A program made the position numbers and the translations under genes. A DNA stretch of 64,000 bases from CAVRUD01 sp963724285. GTDB taxonomy: Bacteria > Chloroflexota > Chloroflexia > Thermomicrobiales > UBA6265. The stretch is from assembly GCA_963724285.1 (NCBI GenBank), contig CAVRUD010000012.1, forward strand, positions 186,001 through 250,000. Reading direction: 5' to 3'. This document shows positions 39,145 through 47,080 of the stretch, piece by piece (position 1 is the stretch's first letter; each line of letters begins with the position of its first letter). Under the pieces are notes generated by a model that worked only from the letters and a program-made list of their open reading frames with translations, was not told where the DNA came from and did no database searches.

Positions 39145-40116
39145 ATGGAGTACGGCAACATCCCCGGTATCGACAAGCCCGTCTCGCGGATCGTGCAGGG
39201 CACGGTGATGCTGGATGAGGCCGACCCGACTGCCTCGTTCGCGCTGCTCGACGCGGCGGTCGCGGCCGGCTGCACCGCCTTCGATACCGCCCGCCACTAC
39301 GGCCGGGGATCGGAGGCCGTCTTTGGCCGATGGCTGCGCGACCGCGGGCTGCGCGACCGGATCATGGTCCTCGGCAAGGGCGCCCACCACAGCCCGGAGC
39401 GTCGCCGCGTGACCCCGGAAGATATCGCCGCTGACTTGGAAGAGTCCCTGCGCCAGTTCGGGTTCGACTACATCGACCTCTACCTGCTGCACCGCGACGA
39501 CCCCAGCGTCCCGGTTGGCCCGATCGTCGAGGCGCTGGACGGTCACCGCCGGGCAGGCAAGATCCGGGCGTACGGCGGATCGAACTGGTCGCACGAGCGC
39601 ATCGCCGAGGCAAATGCCTACGCCGACGCCAACGGCCACGATCGGTTCGTCGCCAGCAGCCCGAACTTCAGCCTGGCCGCCTGGGTGCAGCCGCCATGGG
39701 CGGAATGCATCTCGATCAGCGGGCCGGATGGTGAGGCCGCCCGCGCCTGGTACGCCGCCGAGGGTATGCCGGTGATCCCGTGGTCCAGCCTGGCCGGCGG
39801 GTTTTTCTCCGGCCGCTTCCGCCGCGACAACGTCGCGGGCTTCACCGAGTACCTCGACAAGACCTGCATCGCCTCGTATGGCTCCGAGGACAACTTCGAG
39901 CGCCTGGAACGGGCGGAGGAACTGGCGAAGGAGCGCGGTCTGAGCATCCCCCAGATCGCCCTGGCCTACGTCCTCAACAATCCCGTCAACGTCTTCGCCC
40001 TCGTCGGTTGCCGCACGCCGCGGGAGTTCGCCGAAAACGCCGCCGCCGTCGCGACCAAGCTCACCCCGGACGAAGTCGCCTGGCTGGAGCTGCGCATGGA
40101 CCACCGGGCGGGATAG
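39145..40116 (+). CDS. Aldo/keto reductase
   Basis: 323 residues from ATG 39145, AAGGAG at 8 nt. TIM-barrel of the AKR superfamily with catalytic Asp and Tyr (AFDTARHYGRGSEAVFGRWL), Lys (VLGKGAHH) and His (YLLHRDDP). NADPH-binding loop GLSIPQIALAYVLNNP and VGCRTPREFAENA at the end. A carbonyl-reducing enzyme of sugar or ketone metabolism. Follows Gfo/Idh/MocA in the same direction, perhaps a functional pair. Confidence 0.9.
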   Translation: MEYGNIPGIDKPVSRIVQGTVMLDEADPTASFALLDAAVAAGCTAFDTARHYGRGSEAVFGRWLRDRGLRDRIMVLGKGAHHSPERRRVTPEDIAADLEESLRQFGFDYIDLYLLHRDDPSVPVGPIVEALDGHRRAGKIRAYGGSNWSHERIAEANAYADANGHDRFVASSPNFSLAAWVQPPWAECISISGPDGEAARAWYAAEGMPVIPWSSLAGGFFSGRFRRDNVAGFTEYLDKTCIASYGSEDNFERLERAEELAKERGLSIPQIALAYVLNNPVNVFALVGCRTPREFAENAAAVATKLTPDEVAWLELRMDHRAG

Positions 40117-40198
40117 CCGACGAGGCGATTCGCGAGGTGATGGGTGGTACCATCTGACTCATGCGGCCACGTCCGCTGCCGGTCGAGGAGGTTCCATC

Positions 40199-40432
40199 AT
40201 GGTTCGTCCAGCGCGTCAACCCGTCGACGATCACGACGTGTTTCCAGAGGACCTGTACGTCTCGACCGAGGAAGCTCGACGCATGTTCGATGAGGCCGCT
40301 CGCAGAGTCGCCGGGATAAGCGGCGAGGAGTTCATCCGCCGCTACGACGCGGGCGAGTACGCCACTACCCCGGACGACGAAGAGCACCGCGAAATCATCG
40401 AGCTCGCCATGCTCGTCAACATTGGACGCTAG
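40199..40432 (+). CDS. Small protein of unknown family, cassette copy 1 (77 aa)
   Basis: ATG 40199 with GAGGAGG at 8 nt. Acidic, with the motifs STEEARRMFDEAARRVAGISGEEFIRRYDAGEY and the ending EIIELAMLVNIGR. The sister at 40817 is about 60 percent identical over SxEEGRRMFDEAAREWAGMSGEEFIRRYEAGEY. Not a family I recognise. Together with the downstream His-rich protein it looks like a two-gene module; the antitoxin-like size and charge are inference. Confidence 0.75.
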   Translation: MVRPARQPVDDHDVFPEDLYVSTEEARRMFDEAARRVAGISGEEFIRRYDAGEYATTPDDEEHREIIELAMLVNIGR

Positions 40433-40443
40433 GACACGCAAGG

Positions 40444-40761
40444 AGGCGCAGGACTGCGATAGTCACATATGCGTTTCGCCTGCTCGACGCGAACGACAGA
40501 GAACTCCTCGCATACCATTGGCATCCCCGCGGCATCAGCCCCGTCGTCCACCCTCACCTCCACATCTCCAGCCATGCCGAGTCGATCATGACCGGTGGGT
40601 CTACGCCGGAGTTCCGGCTATCGAATCTCCACATCCCCACCGGTCACGTAACGATCTCCGACATCGTCCGCTTCCTGATTGCCGAGGTCGGCGTTGAGCC
40701 GCGGCGGTCGGATTGGATGAACGTGCTCGCGGCCGTCGGGGAAACCAGAGGTGGGTGGTAA
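40444..40761 (+). pseudogene. His-rich partner gene of cassette 1, truncated at its 5' end
   Basis: From 40444 to TAA 40759-40761 the frame reads TAIVTYAFRLLDANDRELLAYHWHP, VVHPHLHISS, LHIPTGHVTISDIVRFLIAEVGVEPRRSDW. It matches the C-terminal 105 codons of the gene at 41202 but has no ATG, GTG or TTG start before the conserved part. It follows the small protein by about 12 bp. Either 5'-truncated or disrupted by an indel. Confidence 0.6.
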
Positions 40762-40816
40762 AATCCGATGGACCATCTCCGCATCCATCCCCAACGTTGT
40801 CCCAGGAGACCCCACG

Positions 40817-41059
40817 ATGGCAACCACGGCCCCAGAACCGTCCGACGATTCCTTCTATGTGCCAGACGTCGTCTGGGTGTCGCCCGAAGAAGGGCGCCGC
40901 ATGTTCGACGAGGCGGCGCGCGAATGGGCCGGCATGAGCGGAGAGGAATTCATCCGCCGCTACGAAGCCGGCGAATACGCCGACATGGTCGAGTCAGAGG
41001 ACAATCGTCACATCGTCGATCTCGTCCTCATGATTCCCCTTGCCCGCCAGAACGGCTAG
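40817..41059 (+). CDS. Small acidic protein, cassette copy 2 (80 aa)
   Basis: ATG 40817, AGGAG 7-8 nt upstream. Sequence core SPEEGRRMFDEAAREWAGMSGEEFIRRYEAGEY followed by an acidic stretch and IVDLVLMIPLARQNG. The same family as the copy at 40199. Preceded by GGGTGGTAAAAT, a possible -10 shared with the first cassette (GGGTGGTACCAT) and with hicA. No domain known to me. Palindrome 41061-41090 lies immediately after the stop. Confidence 0.75.
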   Translation: MATTAPEPSDDSFYVPDVVWVSPEEGRRMFDEAAREWAGMSGEEFIRRYEAGEYADMVESEDNRHIVDLVLMIPLARQNG

Positions 41060-41060
41060 G

Positions 41061-41090
41061 GAAGCCGTCGGTGAATTCACCGACGGCTTC
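41061..41090. promoter_or_regulatory. Perfect 30-bp palindrome between the two genes of cassette 2
   Basis: The segment begins GAAGCCGTCGGTGAATTCAC and is self-complementary over all 30 bp, starting 1 bp after the stop of the small gene. It could be an attenuator limiting expression of the downstream gene, an operator, or a Rho-independent-type hairpin. It has no T-run. Confidence 0.85.
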
Positions 41091-41201
41091 TCGCGCATAG
41101 TTGGTTGCGTAACTGACCGGCCGTTGCTCGCTACTGGACACAGCGTCGCTGCACCTCACTACGTCTCGTTTCTACCGCTCCGTCAGGCCGCTCCGTTGCG
41201 G

Positions 41202-41582
41202 TTGCATGGGATATCAGGTCCCGTTGCCTTCGATTTGAGGATTGATTACGTCGTTTCCGTATCATTGGCCTCTCCACGCCACGTCGATGTCGGCGTGGTC
41301 GGCTACTCCTACCGTCTGCTTGAACGGTCTGGCCGGGAATTGCTTGCATTCCATTGGCACCCTGTTGGATTAAGTCGAGTTGTTACTCCCCACTTACACC
41401 TATCGAGTCGCCTCCGGCCAATTTCCCTCGAGCCGGTTGGACTGACGATCTCCCTTGCCGATCACCACATCCCCACCGGCAGCGTCACGCTCGTCGATGT
41501 CGTCCGCTACCTCATCGACGAGATCGGTATTGAGCCCCGGCGCTCGGACTGGCGCGCGGTGCTTGCCTCTGTCTCGGTCTGA
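41202..41582 (+). CDS. His-rich protein of unknown family, cassette copy 2 (about 126 aa)
   Basis: TTG 41202 is a plausible start (no clear SD; frame is open back to 41040). The conserved half is YSYRLLERSGRELLAFHWHP, TPHLHLSS, HHIPTGSVTLVDVVRYLIDEIGIEPRRSDW. This strand-His-turn-His layout (YHWHP ... PHLH ... PTG ... DVVRxLI) resembles in outline the TumE/DUF6516 type toxins, but I cannot confirm membership. Its end overlaps the convergent membrane protein gene by 71 bp. Confidence 0.6.
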   Translation: MHGISGPVAFDLRIDYVVSVSLASPRHVDVGVVGYSYRLLERSGRELLAFHWHPVGLSRVVTPHLHLSSRLRPISLEPVGLTISLADHHIPTGSVTLVDVVRYLIDEIGIEPRRSDWRAVLASVSV

Positions 41583-42015
41583 CGGACGCGGAGCTTACGG
41601 CCGTCAGCAACCCGATCCCCAGGGCGACTACTCCGGCCGCCAGGGAGACGACCCCGGCGTAGATCAGGGCGATCAGGGCGTTGGGTTTGGTCACGCCGCG
41701 GCCCATCGACGAGAAGAAGAACCCGGCCGGGATCAGGATCGCGGCGATGGGGACGCCCTCCCGCGCGACGGTCTCCCAGATTCCACTCATATCGGCGGCG
41801 TCGGCCAGGATCTGGCAGACCAGGGCCAGGGTGACGAGCACGCCGGCGTGGGCATGGCCTGCCCGCGCAAACGTCGCCTGGAAGTCGGTGACCGGGGCCT
41901 GACCGCGAACGATCTTCAGCATGTACCACCCGCCGGACTCGATCGCCACGATCGAGAGCAGCAGGATACCGGCGGTCCCTCGCGAAGCCGAAGACAGGAC
42001 GAACGACTGGTCCAT
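41512..42015 (-). CDS. Small membrane protein, four-helix type
   Basis: 167 residues from ATG 42015. About four hydrophobic spans: GTAGILLLSIVAIESGGWYM, HAHAGVLVTLALVCQILADAA, VPIAAILIPAGFFFSSMG and ALIALIYAGVVSLAAGVVALGIGLL. The pair GHAHAGVL at the second span recalls the conserved His site of some redox or heme-associated membrane proteins. Divergent to the PadR regulator with a shared dyad-containing region, so likely controlled by it. Function unknown. Confidence 0.75.
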   Translation of the reverse strand: MDQSFVLSSASRGTAGILLLSIVAIESGGWYMLKIVRGQAPVTDFQATFARAGHAHAGVLVTLALVCQILADAADMSGIWETVAREGVPIAAILIPAGFFFSSMGRGVTKPNALIALIYAGVVSLAAGVVALGIGLLTAVSSASVRPRQRQAPRASPSAGAQYRSRR

Positions 42016-42082
42016 GCGTGCCTTCTCCCTGGCCGGTGTCATGGGCTGGCGAACACCGGCCACGATCGCTACTGCCCCGCGC

Positions 42083-42142
42083 CAGACATTCCACTGTGGA
42101 ACGTCTGACGCGAACATGATGGACCTGCCACAATGGAATGTC
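42083..42142. promoter_or_regulatory. Operator region of the PadR/membrane-protein pair
   Basis: A 25-bp near-perfect palindrome (42083-42107, core ATTCCACTGTGGAAC) and a further half site CCACAATGGAATGTC at 42128-42142, between the two divergent genes. PadR-type repressors bind ATGT-N8-ACAT-like dyads, so this is a fit candidate for autoregulation. Confidence 0.7.
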
Positions 42143-42174
42143 AAGGGTGTTGGTCGTATCCCCGGGAGGAGATG

Positions 42175-42747
42175 ATGCCTGGCCGTGAGCTCAACGCGAC
42201 CGCTGCGTCGCTGCTCGGCTTCCTGCATGAGGGGCCTAAGACGGGCTGGGAGCTGGCGGCGACCGCCCAGCGTGTGATCGGCGATTTCTGGTCGCTCACC
42301 CAGAGCCAGATCTACCGGGAACTGGCGGCAATGGCGGCGGCCGGCCTCATCGAAGCCGGTGAGCGCGGCCCGCGCGACCGCCAGCCGTATGCCCTCACCC
42401 CCGCGGGGCGAGCGGCGTTCGCCGCCTGGATCCAACGCGAGCCAGGCGACGAGACGATTCGCTATCCCTTGCTCTTGGCACTCGCCTTTGGGCGGTTTCT
42501 CCCGCCGGAACGCATCGCCGGCTTCGTTGCGCGCCACCGGGCCGCGCATGCGGCGCGTCTGCAACGGTACGAGCAGGCCGAGGCGGCGATCCGGGCCGGA
42601 GGCGCGCCCGCCGGTGATCCGTTCGTCCTCGCTACCCTCTCGTTCGGGCTCCACTACGAGCGGGCGGTTCTCGCCTGGTTCGACGAGCTACCGGAATCGA
42701 TCCGGGGCGGCGATTCCAGCGATGGTGCTGGACTCTCCGACGCCTGA
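42175..42747 (+). CDS. PadR family transcriptional regulator
   Basis: 190 residues from ATG 42175; a second ATG at 42172 exists, but GGGAGG is better spaced to 42175. N-terminal winged helix: NATAASLLGFLHEGPKTGWELAATAQRVIGDFWSLTQSQIYRELAAMAAAGLIEAGERGPRDRQPYALTPAGRAAFAAWI. The C-terminal helices mediate dimerisation. PadR proteins repress detoxification or efflux-type genes in response to small aromatic or lipophilic ligands. The probable target is the divergent membrane protein. Confidence 0.9.
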   Translation: MPGRELNATAASLLGFLHEGPKTGWELAATAQRVIGDFWSLTQSQIYRELAAMAAAGLIEAGERGPRDRQPYALTPAGRAAFAAWIQREPGDETIRYPLLLALAFGRFLPPERIAGFVARHRAAHAARLQRYEQAEAAIRAGGAPAGDPFVLATLSFGLHYERAVLAWFDELPESIRGGDSSDGAGLSDA

Positions 42748-42945
42748 GACCGCCCTTGATATGGCAATTTCTTATCAACGATGGTCCGCAGATGCCCCGA
42801 TTCGAATAGGCATGATTGCCGATTTGCGGGAGACGCGTTTCTTCTAGGATGAGGTTGAGCTGTTAATGCCTGGGCGTGGGCTTGATGGTTCGTGTTTCGC
42901 CGGGAGGACAGCCGCCCGTCTTTGACGGCCGGAGAATGGACCATC

Positions 42946-45900
42946 GTGTCACCCATATCCTCGCCACGAGTCCGTTCAATCGACGTTCCGGAGCTTGCGG
43001 GCCGCGAACCAGAACAACGTCTCCTACGCGATTACCTGGCCGCCACCGCCCTGGGCCACGGCCAGCTCGTGATGGTCGGCGGCGAAGCGGGGATCGGCAA
43101 GACCGCCCTCGCCCGCGACCTCGCGGCCGAGGCCGAGACTGCCGGCTTCGCCGTGCTGACCGGTCATTGCTACGACCTCTCCGCGACCCCGCCGTATGGT
43201 CCCTGGCTTGACCTCGCGGCGCGATACCGGCCGGGCGACGACCAGCCGCCTCTGCCGAAAGCGCTTGCGTCGGAGCGCATCGAGCAGATCGAGAGCCAGG
43301 CGTCCCTTTTTGCCGCGATGCGCCGGTTCCTGGAATCGCTTACCGCCGCCCGCCCGGCGCTGCTCATCCTCGAAGATCTGCACTGGGCCGATCCCGCGAG
43401 CCTGGATCTGCTGCGCTACATCGGGGGACGACTTGCCGGCCTGCGACTCCTTGTGGTCGCCACCTACCGGGTCGACGAGCTGACTCGCCACCACCCCTTC
43501 TACCGCCAGCTTCCCGCGCTCCTGAGGGAGAGTGGCGGCACGCGGCTCGATCTCCGCCGGCTCGATCCCGATGCCCTGCGCGACATCATCGCCCGGCGCT
43601 ACATGATGGCGCGCGGCGACGAGGACCGGCTCGTCGCCTACCTCGATTCCCACGCGGATGGCAACCCGTTCTTCGCGCACGAGCTGCTGCACGCGCTCGA
43701 TGAGGAGGGGCATCTCCGGCAAGAACCGACCGGCAGGACGGTCGCGCTGGCTCCGCTCGATCACGTTGTTATGCCTCCGCACCTGCTCCAGGTGATCGAC
43801 ATTCGCGTGGGCCGGCTTGGGGAGGAGACCCGAGAGGCGCTGACCCTTGCCGCGGTCATCGGTCAGGAGGTGCCGCTCGATCTATGGAGCGTTGTGGCTG
43901 GGTTGGACGAGGGGGCCCTGCTGGAGGTCGTCGAGCGAGCGGTCGATGCCCATGTCCTCGACGCGACTCGGGATGGCACCCGCGTTCGCTTCGTCCACGC
44001 CCTGAGCCGGGAGGCCCTCTACGAAGGCATCCTGCCGCCGCGTCGCCGTATCTGGCACCGGCAGGTGGCGGACGCCCTGATCGCAATGCCCGGGCCCGAC
44101 CCGGATGCCGTCGCCTACCACCTGCGGCAGGCCGGCGATCCGCGCGCCTGGGAGTGGCTGGTCCGAGCCGGGGATCGGGCCCAGCGCGCCTATGCCTGGC
44201 TTACCGCCGTCGAGCGGTGCGCGGCCGCGGCGGCCCTCCTCGTCGGCGTGCCGGGACAGGTACGGATGCGCATCCAGTTGCTCTGCCGCTGCGGTCGCTT
44301 GCGCCGGTTCTCTGCGCCGGAGCTTGGCATCGCGGATTTGGCCGAGGCCGAACGGCTGGCGCATGCGCTGGACGACGCGGTCATGATGGCGGAGACCAGG
44401 AACTCGCTCGGCGTGCTGTACGCCTATGCCGACGACTTCCACCGTTCAATTGGCGCATTGAAATCCGGCATCGAAGCCTTGGAAGCGATCCCCGCACCGG
44501 AGGTCGATGCCAGCTGGCGAGCCCACTCTTGGATGGTCGATGCTCTGCCCGCGGTCGAGGGCGGTGATGGGCCGGCCGAAGATCCCGGTCGAGGGCGGCT
44601 TGCCGCCGCCGGAATCCATCACCGGCGCGGCGCGTTACCCTGGTTTCTGGCCGCGGCCGGCCACTACCGGGAGACCCAGGCCGAGGCGGATCGATTCCTC
44701 ACCGGGGTCGGCGCGGGGCCAAGCGGCTCCCTCGTCTCCTCCGCCGTCGGCCACACGCACCATGGCCTTGGGCTGGCCCTGGCGGCGCTGGGGAGCCCAG
44801 GAGCCGCCCGGATGGAGTTCGCCCGGGCGCGGGCCCGGTACCGGCGGTTGGATCACCACGCCGTTCTTGCCTTCACCCATCTCGCGGAACTGCGCGACGT
44901 CATCCTGCCGTACCAGACGACCGACCTCATGGAGCGGCGCGAAGCGGCCGAGGCGGCGGCGGACGCGCTGGACCGGGCCAGCGGCGCCTTGCAACCGGGG
45001 ATCTCGCCTCGTTGGGCCTGGCTCAGCATCTACCTCCTGGAGGGGAACTGGGCCGCGATCCGGGAGATTGCGCGCGAGTCCCCCGCACCGGGCAACTACT
45101 ATCTCCGGCGCGAGCTCTCAACGACCCTGGCCCTCCTCGCATTCCGCGAGGGTAAACACGGCCCGCTCTGGGAGCAGATCCGGACGTTTCTGCCCGATGG
45201 GCCCGCGACCATGCCGGGGGGCTGCGTCTACCTGGATGGTCAACTGCTGCAGCGACTGGCAGCCGCCCAGTTGATCGAGTCCGGCGACCTGATTGCCGCG
45301 CGTATATGGCTGGAGGCGCACGATCGCTGGTTGGCCTGGAGCGGCGCGGTCCTCGGTCAGTCCGAAGGCCAGGTTGCCTGGGCGGACTACCACCGCGCCG
45401 CCGGCGAGCTTGATCGCGCCCGGGCGGCCTCTGCCGCCGCGGTTGCGCTGGCGCGGGAACCACGCCGGCCCCTCGCCCTGCTCAAGGCGCTGCGCCTGCG
45501 CGGCGACCTGGCGATCGAGGCGAGCGATCTTCCGGGAGCCGCGTCCAGCCTGGATGAGGCCCACGAACTGGCAATCGCCTGTGCCGCGCCCTACGAAGGC
45601 GCACTGACGAGCATGGTCGCTGCCCGCTACCACGCGGTCAACGATCGCCATTCCGAGGCGGTCGGTCTGCTGGATGGCGCGCGGCAGATCTGCGTGCGGC
45701 TTGGTGCCGTTCCCGCCCTTGCTCGCCTGGATTCTCTGTCCCGTTGGATCGAGTCCGGGGCCGCGGCGGCGGCCGCGCCGCGCGGACTCACCCCGCGCGA
45801 GCTCGATGTCCTGCGGTTGGTTTCCGAGGGCCTGACCGACGCGACCATCGCCGAGCGGCTGTTCATCAGCCCCCGGACGGTGAGCCAGCACTTGCGCTCG

Positions 45901-45972
45901 GTCTATGCCAAGCTAGGGGTCTCTTCCCGGTCTGCCGCCACCCGCTTTGCCTTGGAGCGCCAGTTGGCCTGA
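42946..45972 (+). CDS. LAL-type LuxR family regulator (STAND ATPase)
   Basis: About 1008 residues from GTG 42946 (GGAGA about 10 nt upstream; an alternative GTG 54 bp further up exists). Residues about 15-60: PELAGREPEQRLLRDYL, Walker A GGEAGIGKTAL, Walker B LLILEDLHWAD, and the sensor region typical of STAND ATPases. A long helical TPR-like section follows to about residue 940. The C terminus is a LuxR HTH: LTPRELDVLRLVSEGLTDATIAERLFISPRTVSQHLRSVYAKLG. LAL regulators bind inducers through the TPR part and activate transcription with ATP hydrolysis. No linked target gene is obvious. Confidence 0.9.
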   Translation: MSPISSPRVRSIDVPELAGREPEQRLLRDYLAATALGHGQLVMVGGEAGIGKTALARDLAAEAETAGFAVLTGHCYDLSATPPYGPWLDLAARYRPGDDQPPLPKALASERIEQIESQASLFAAMRRFLESLTAARPALLILEDLHWADPASLDLLRYIGGRLAGLRLLVVATYRVDELTRHHPFYRQLPALLRESGGTRLDLRRLDPDALRDIIARRYMMARGDEDRLVAYLDSHADGNPFFAHELLHALDEEGHLRQEPTGRTVALAPLDHVVMPPHLLQVIDIRVGRLGEETREALTLAAVIGQEVPLDLWSVVAGLDEGALLEVVERAVDAHVLDATRDGTRVRFVHALSREALYEGILPPRRRIWHRQVADALIAMPGPDPDAVAYHLRQAGDPRAWEWLVRAGDRAQRAYAWLTAVERCAAAAALLVGVPGQVRMRIQLLCRCGRLRRFSAPELGIADLAEAERLAHALDDAVMMAETRNSLGVLYAYADDFHRSIGALKSGIEALEAIPAPEVDASWRAHSWMVDALPAVEGGDGPAEDPGRGRLAAAGIHHRRGALPWFLAAAGHYRETQAEADRFLTGVGAGPSGSLVSSAVGHTHHGLGLALAALGSPGAARMEFARARARYRRLDHHAVLAFTHLAELRDVILPYQTTDLMERREAAEAAADALDRASGALQPGISPRWAWLSIYLLEGNWAAIREIARESPAPGNYYLRRELSTTLALLAFREGKHGPLWEQIRTFLPDGPATMPGGCVYLDGQLLQRLAAAQLIESGDLIAARIWLEAHDRWLAWSGAVLGQSEGQVAWADYHRAAGELDRARAASAAAVALAREPRRPLALLKALRLRGDLAIEASDLPGAASSLDEAHELAIACAAPYEGALTSMVAARYHAVNDRHSEAVGLLDGARQICVRLGAVPALARLDSLSRWIESGAAAAAAPRGLTPRELDVLRLVSEGLTDATIAERLFISPRTVSQHLRSVYAKLGVSSRSAATRFALERQLA

Positions 45973-46242
45973 TCGGCGCTTCGGTTGAGCCGTTCTTGGG
46001 ATCTGCGTAGTTCTGCGCAATCGTGGCTGGCTGTGCCGGTTCCGACATCTCCAGTGATTGCGTATTTCTCGTAATACCAGCCGGGACCTCCGAGGAATAG
46101 GTTGATGAAGCCGGCGATCCCCCCGCCGGCATCGGCCGAATCGGGCCGATCGTCCGCCCCACGTGGAGGAGGTTCCATTCCGTTTTCTCCCCGCATGTCG
46201 CGTTCCCGCGGCGAACGAGCCCGCAGCAGCGGGTCCCTCTTC

Positions 46243-46270
46243 CAGCCCGGGACGACGAGTTCCGGGCTGT
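46243..46270. repeat. Palindrome of the GCCCGGG family
   Basis: CAGCCCGGGACG and GTTCCGGGCTG as arms, within the gap 45973-46389, which otherwise holds no gene. Confidence 0.6.
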
Positions 46271-46389
46271 GACCGACGTGCCAACCCGCCCCTTCGTCGC
46301 GTTGCCCTTCCGCGGAGAACCGCTGCTCCTCCGCATTGCCGCCTGGTTGTGGTCGTGATCAGGTCCCACCGAATCCATAGGAGTTCCTT

Positions 46390-46956
46390 GTGTTTGGCAT
46401 GATTTCTCGATTGGCTGCCGCGCTCGGTATTTTCAGTGTCATCGTTGTTGGCGGCGGCGCGGTCGCTATCGCCCAGGAGACGACTCCCGCGGCCGATGCT
46501 CCGATCACGGCCGCCGAGCTGGCGCCCGGCGTCACCGCCGAGGTCTTCGGCGGCGCACCCTCCGCCCGTGCCCCTGGTCAGACTCTGTACGTCGCCCGCT
46601 TCACCTTCCAGCCGGGCAGCGAGATCTTCCCGCACGGGCACCCGGGCACGACGCTGCTCGGGGTGTCGTCCGGAACCTTAGGCTGGACGCTTGTCACCGG
46701 AACCGCCTCTGTCATCCGGGGCGCGGGGGCCGGCGCCACCGGTCCGGTCGAAATCATCTCCGAGCCTGGACAGGATGTTGTTCTCAACCCCGGCGACACG
46801 ATTTTCTACGAAGACGACGTGGTCCACACCGCTCGTGGCGCGGGCGATGAGCCGGCGATCGTTCAGGCCACCCTACTTCTCACGGCTGGTGAGCCCCTCC
46901 TGATGACTCCCGAGCAGATGGCCGGAATGGACATGGGCGCCACGCCCACCACCTAA
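46390..46956 (+). CDS. Secreted cupin-domain protein
   Basis: 188 residues from GTG 46390, AGGAG at 7 nt. Residues 1-28 form a signal peptide (MISRLAAALGIFSVIVVGGGAVAIA). The single cupin motif is GQTLYVARFTFQPGSEIFPHGHPGTTLLGVSSGTL with metal-site histidines in PHGHPG, and the second part VVLNPGDTIFYEDDVVHTARG. It ends with a Met-rich stretch MTPEQMAGMDMG that could bind copper or other soft metals. Function unknown. Confidence 0.85.
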   Translation: MFGMISRLAAALGIFSVIVVGGGAVAIAQETTPAADAPITAAELAPGVTAEVFGGAPSARAPGQTLYVARFTFQPGSEIFPHGHPGTTLLGVSSGTLGWTLVTGTASVIRGAGAGATGPVEIISEPGQDVVLNPGDTIFYEDDVVHTARGAGDEPAIVQATLLLTAGEPLLMTPEQMAGMDMGATPTT

Positions 46957-47080
46957 CCGGTCCCCGTGAGGCGACGCTGCCGGAAAGGCCGGCAGCGTCG
47001 CCTCGCCGTTCAACCACCTGGAGACCGTCAACCTGAGGGTCGCGTCGTTCGCGTTCGTGACACACGCAAAGGAATTCGCA

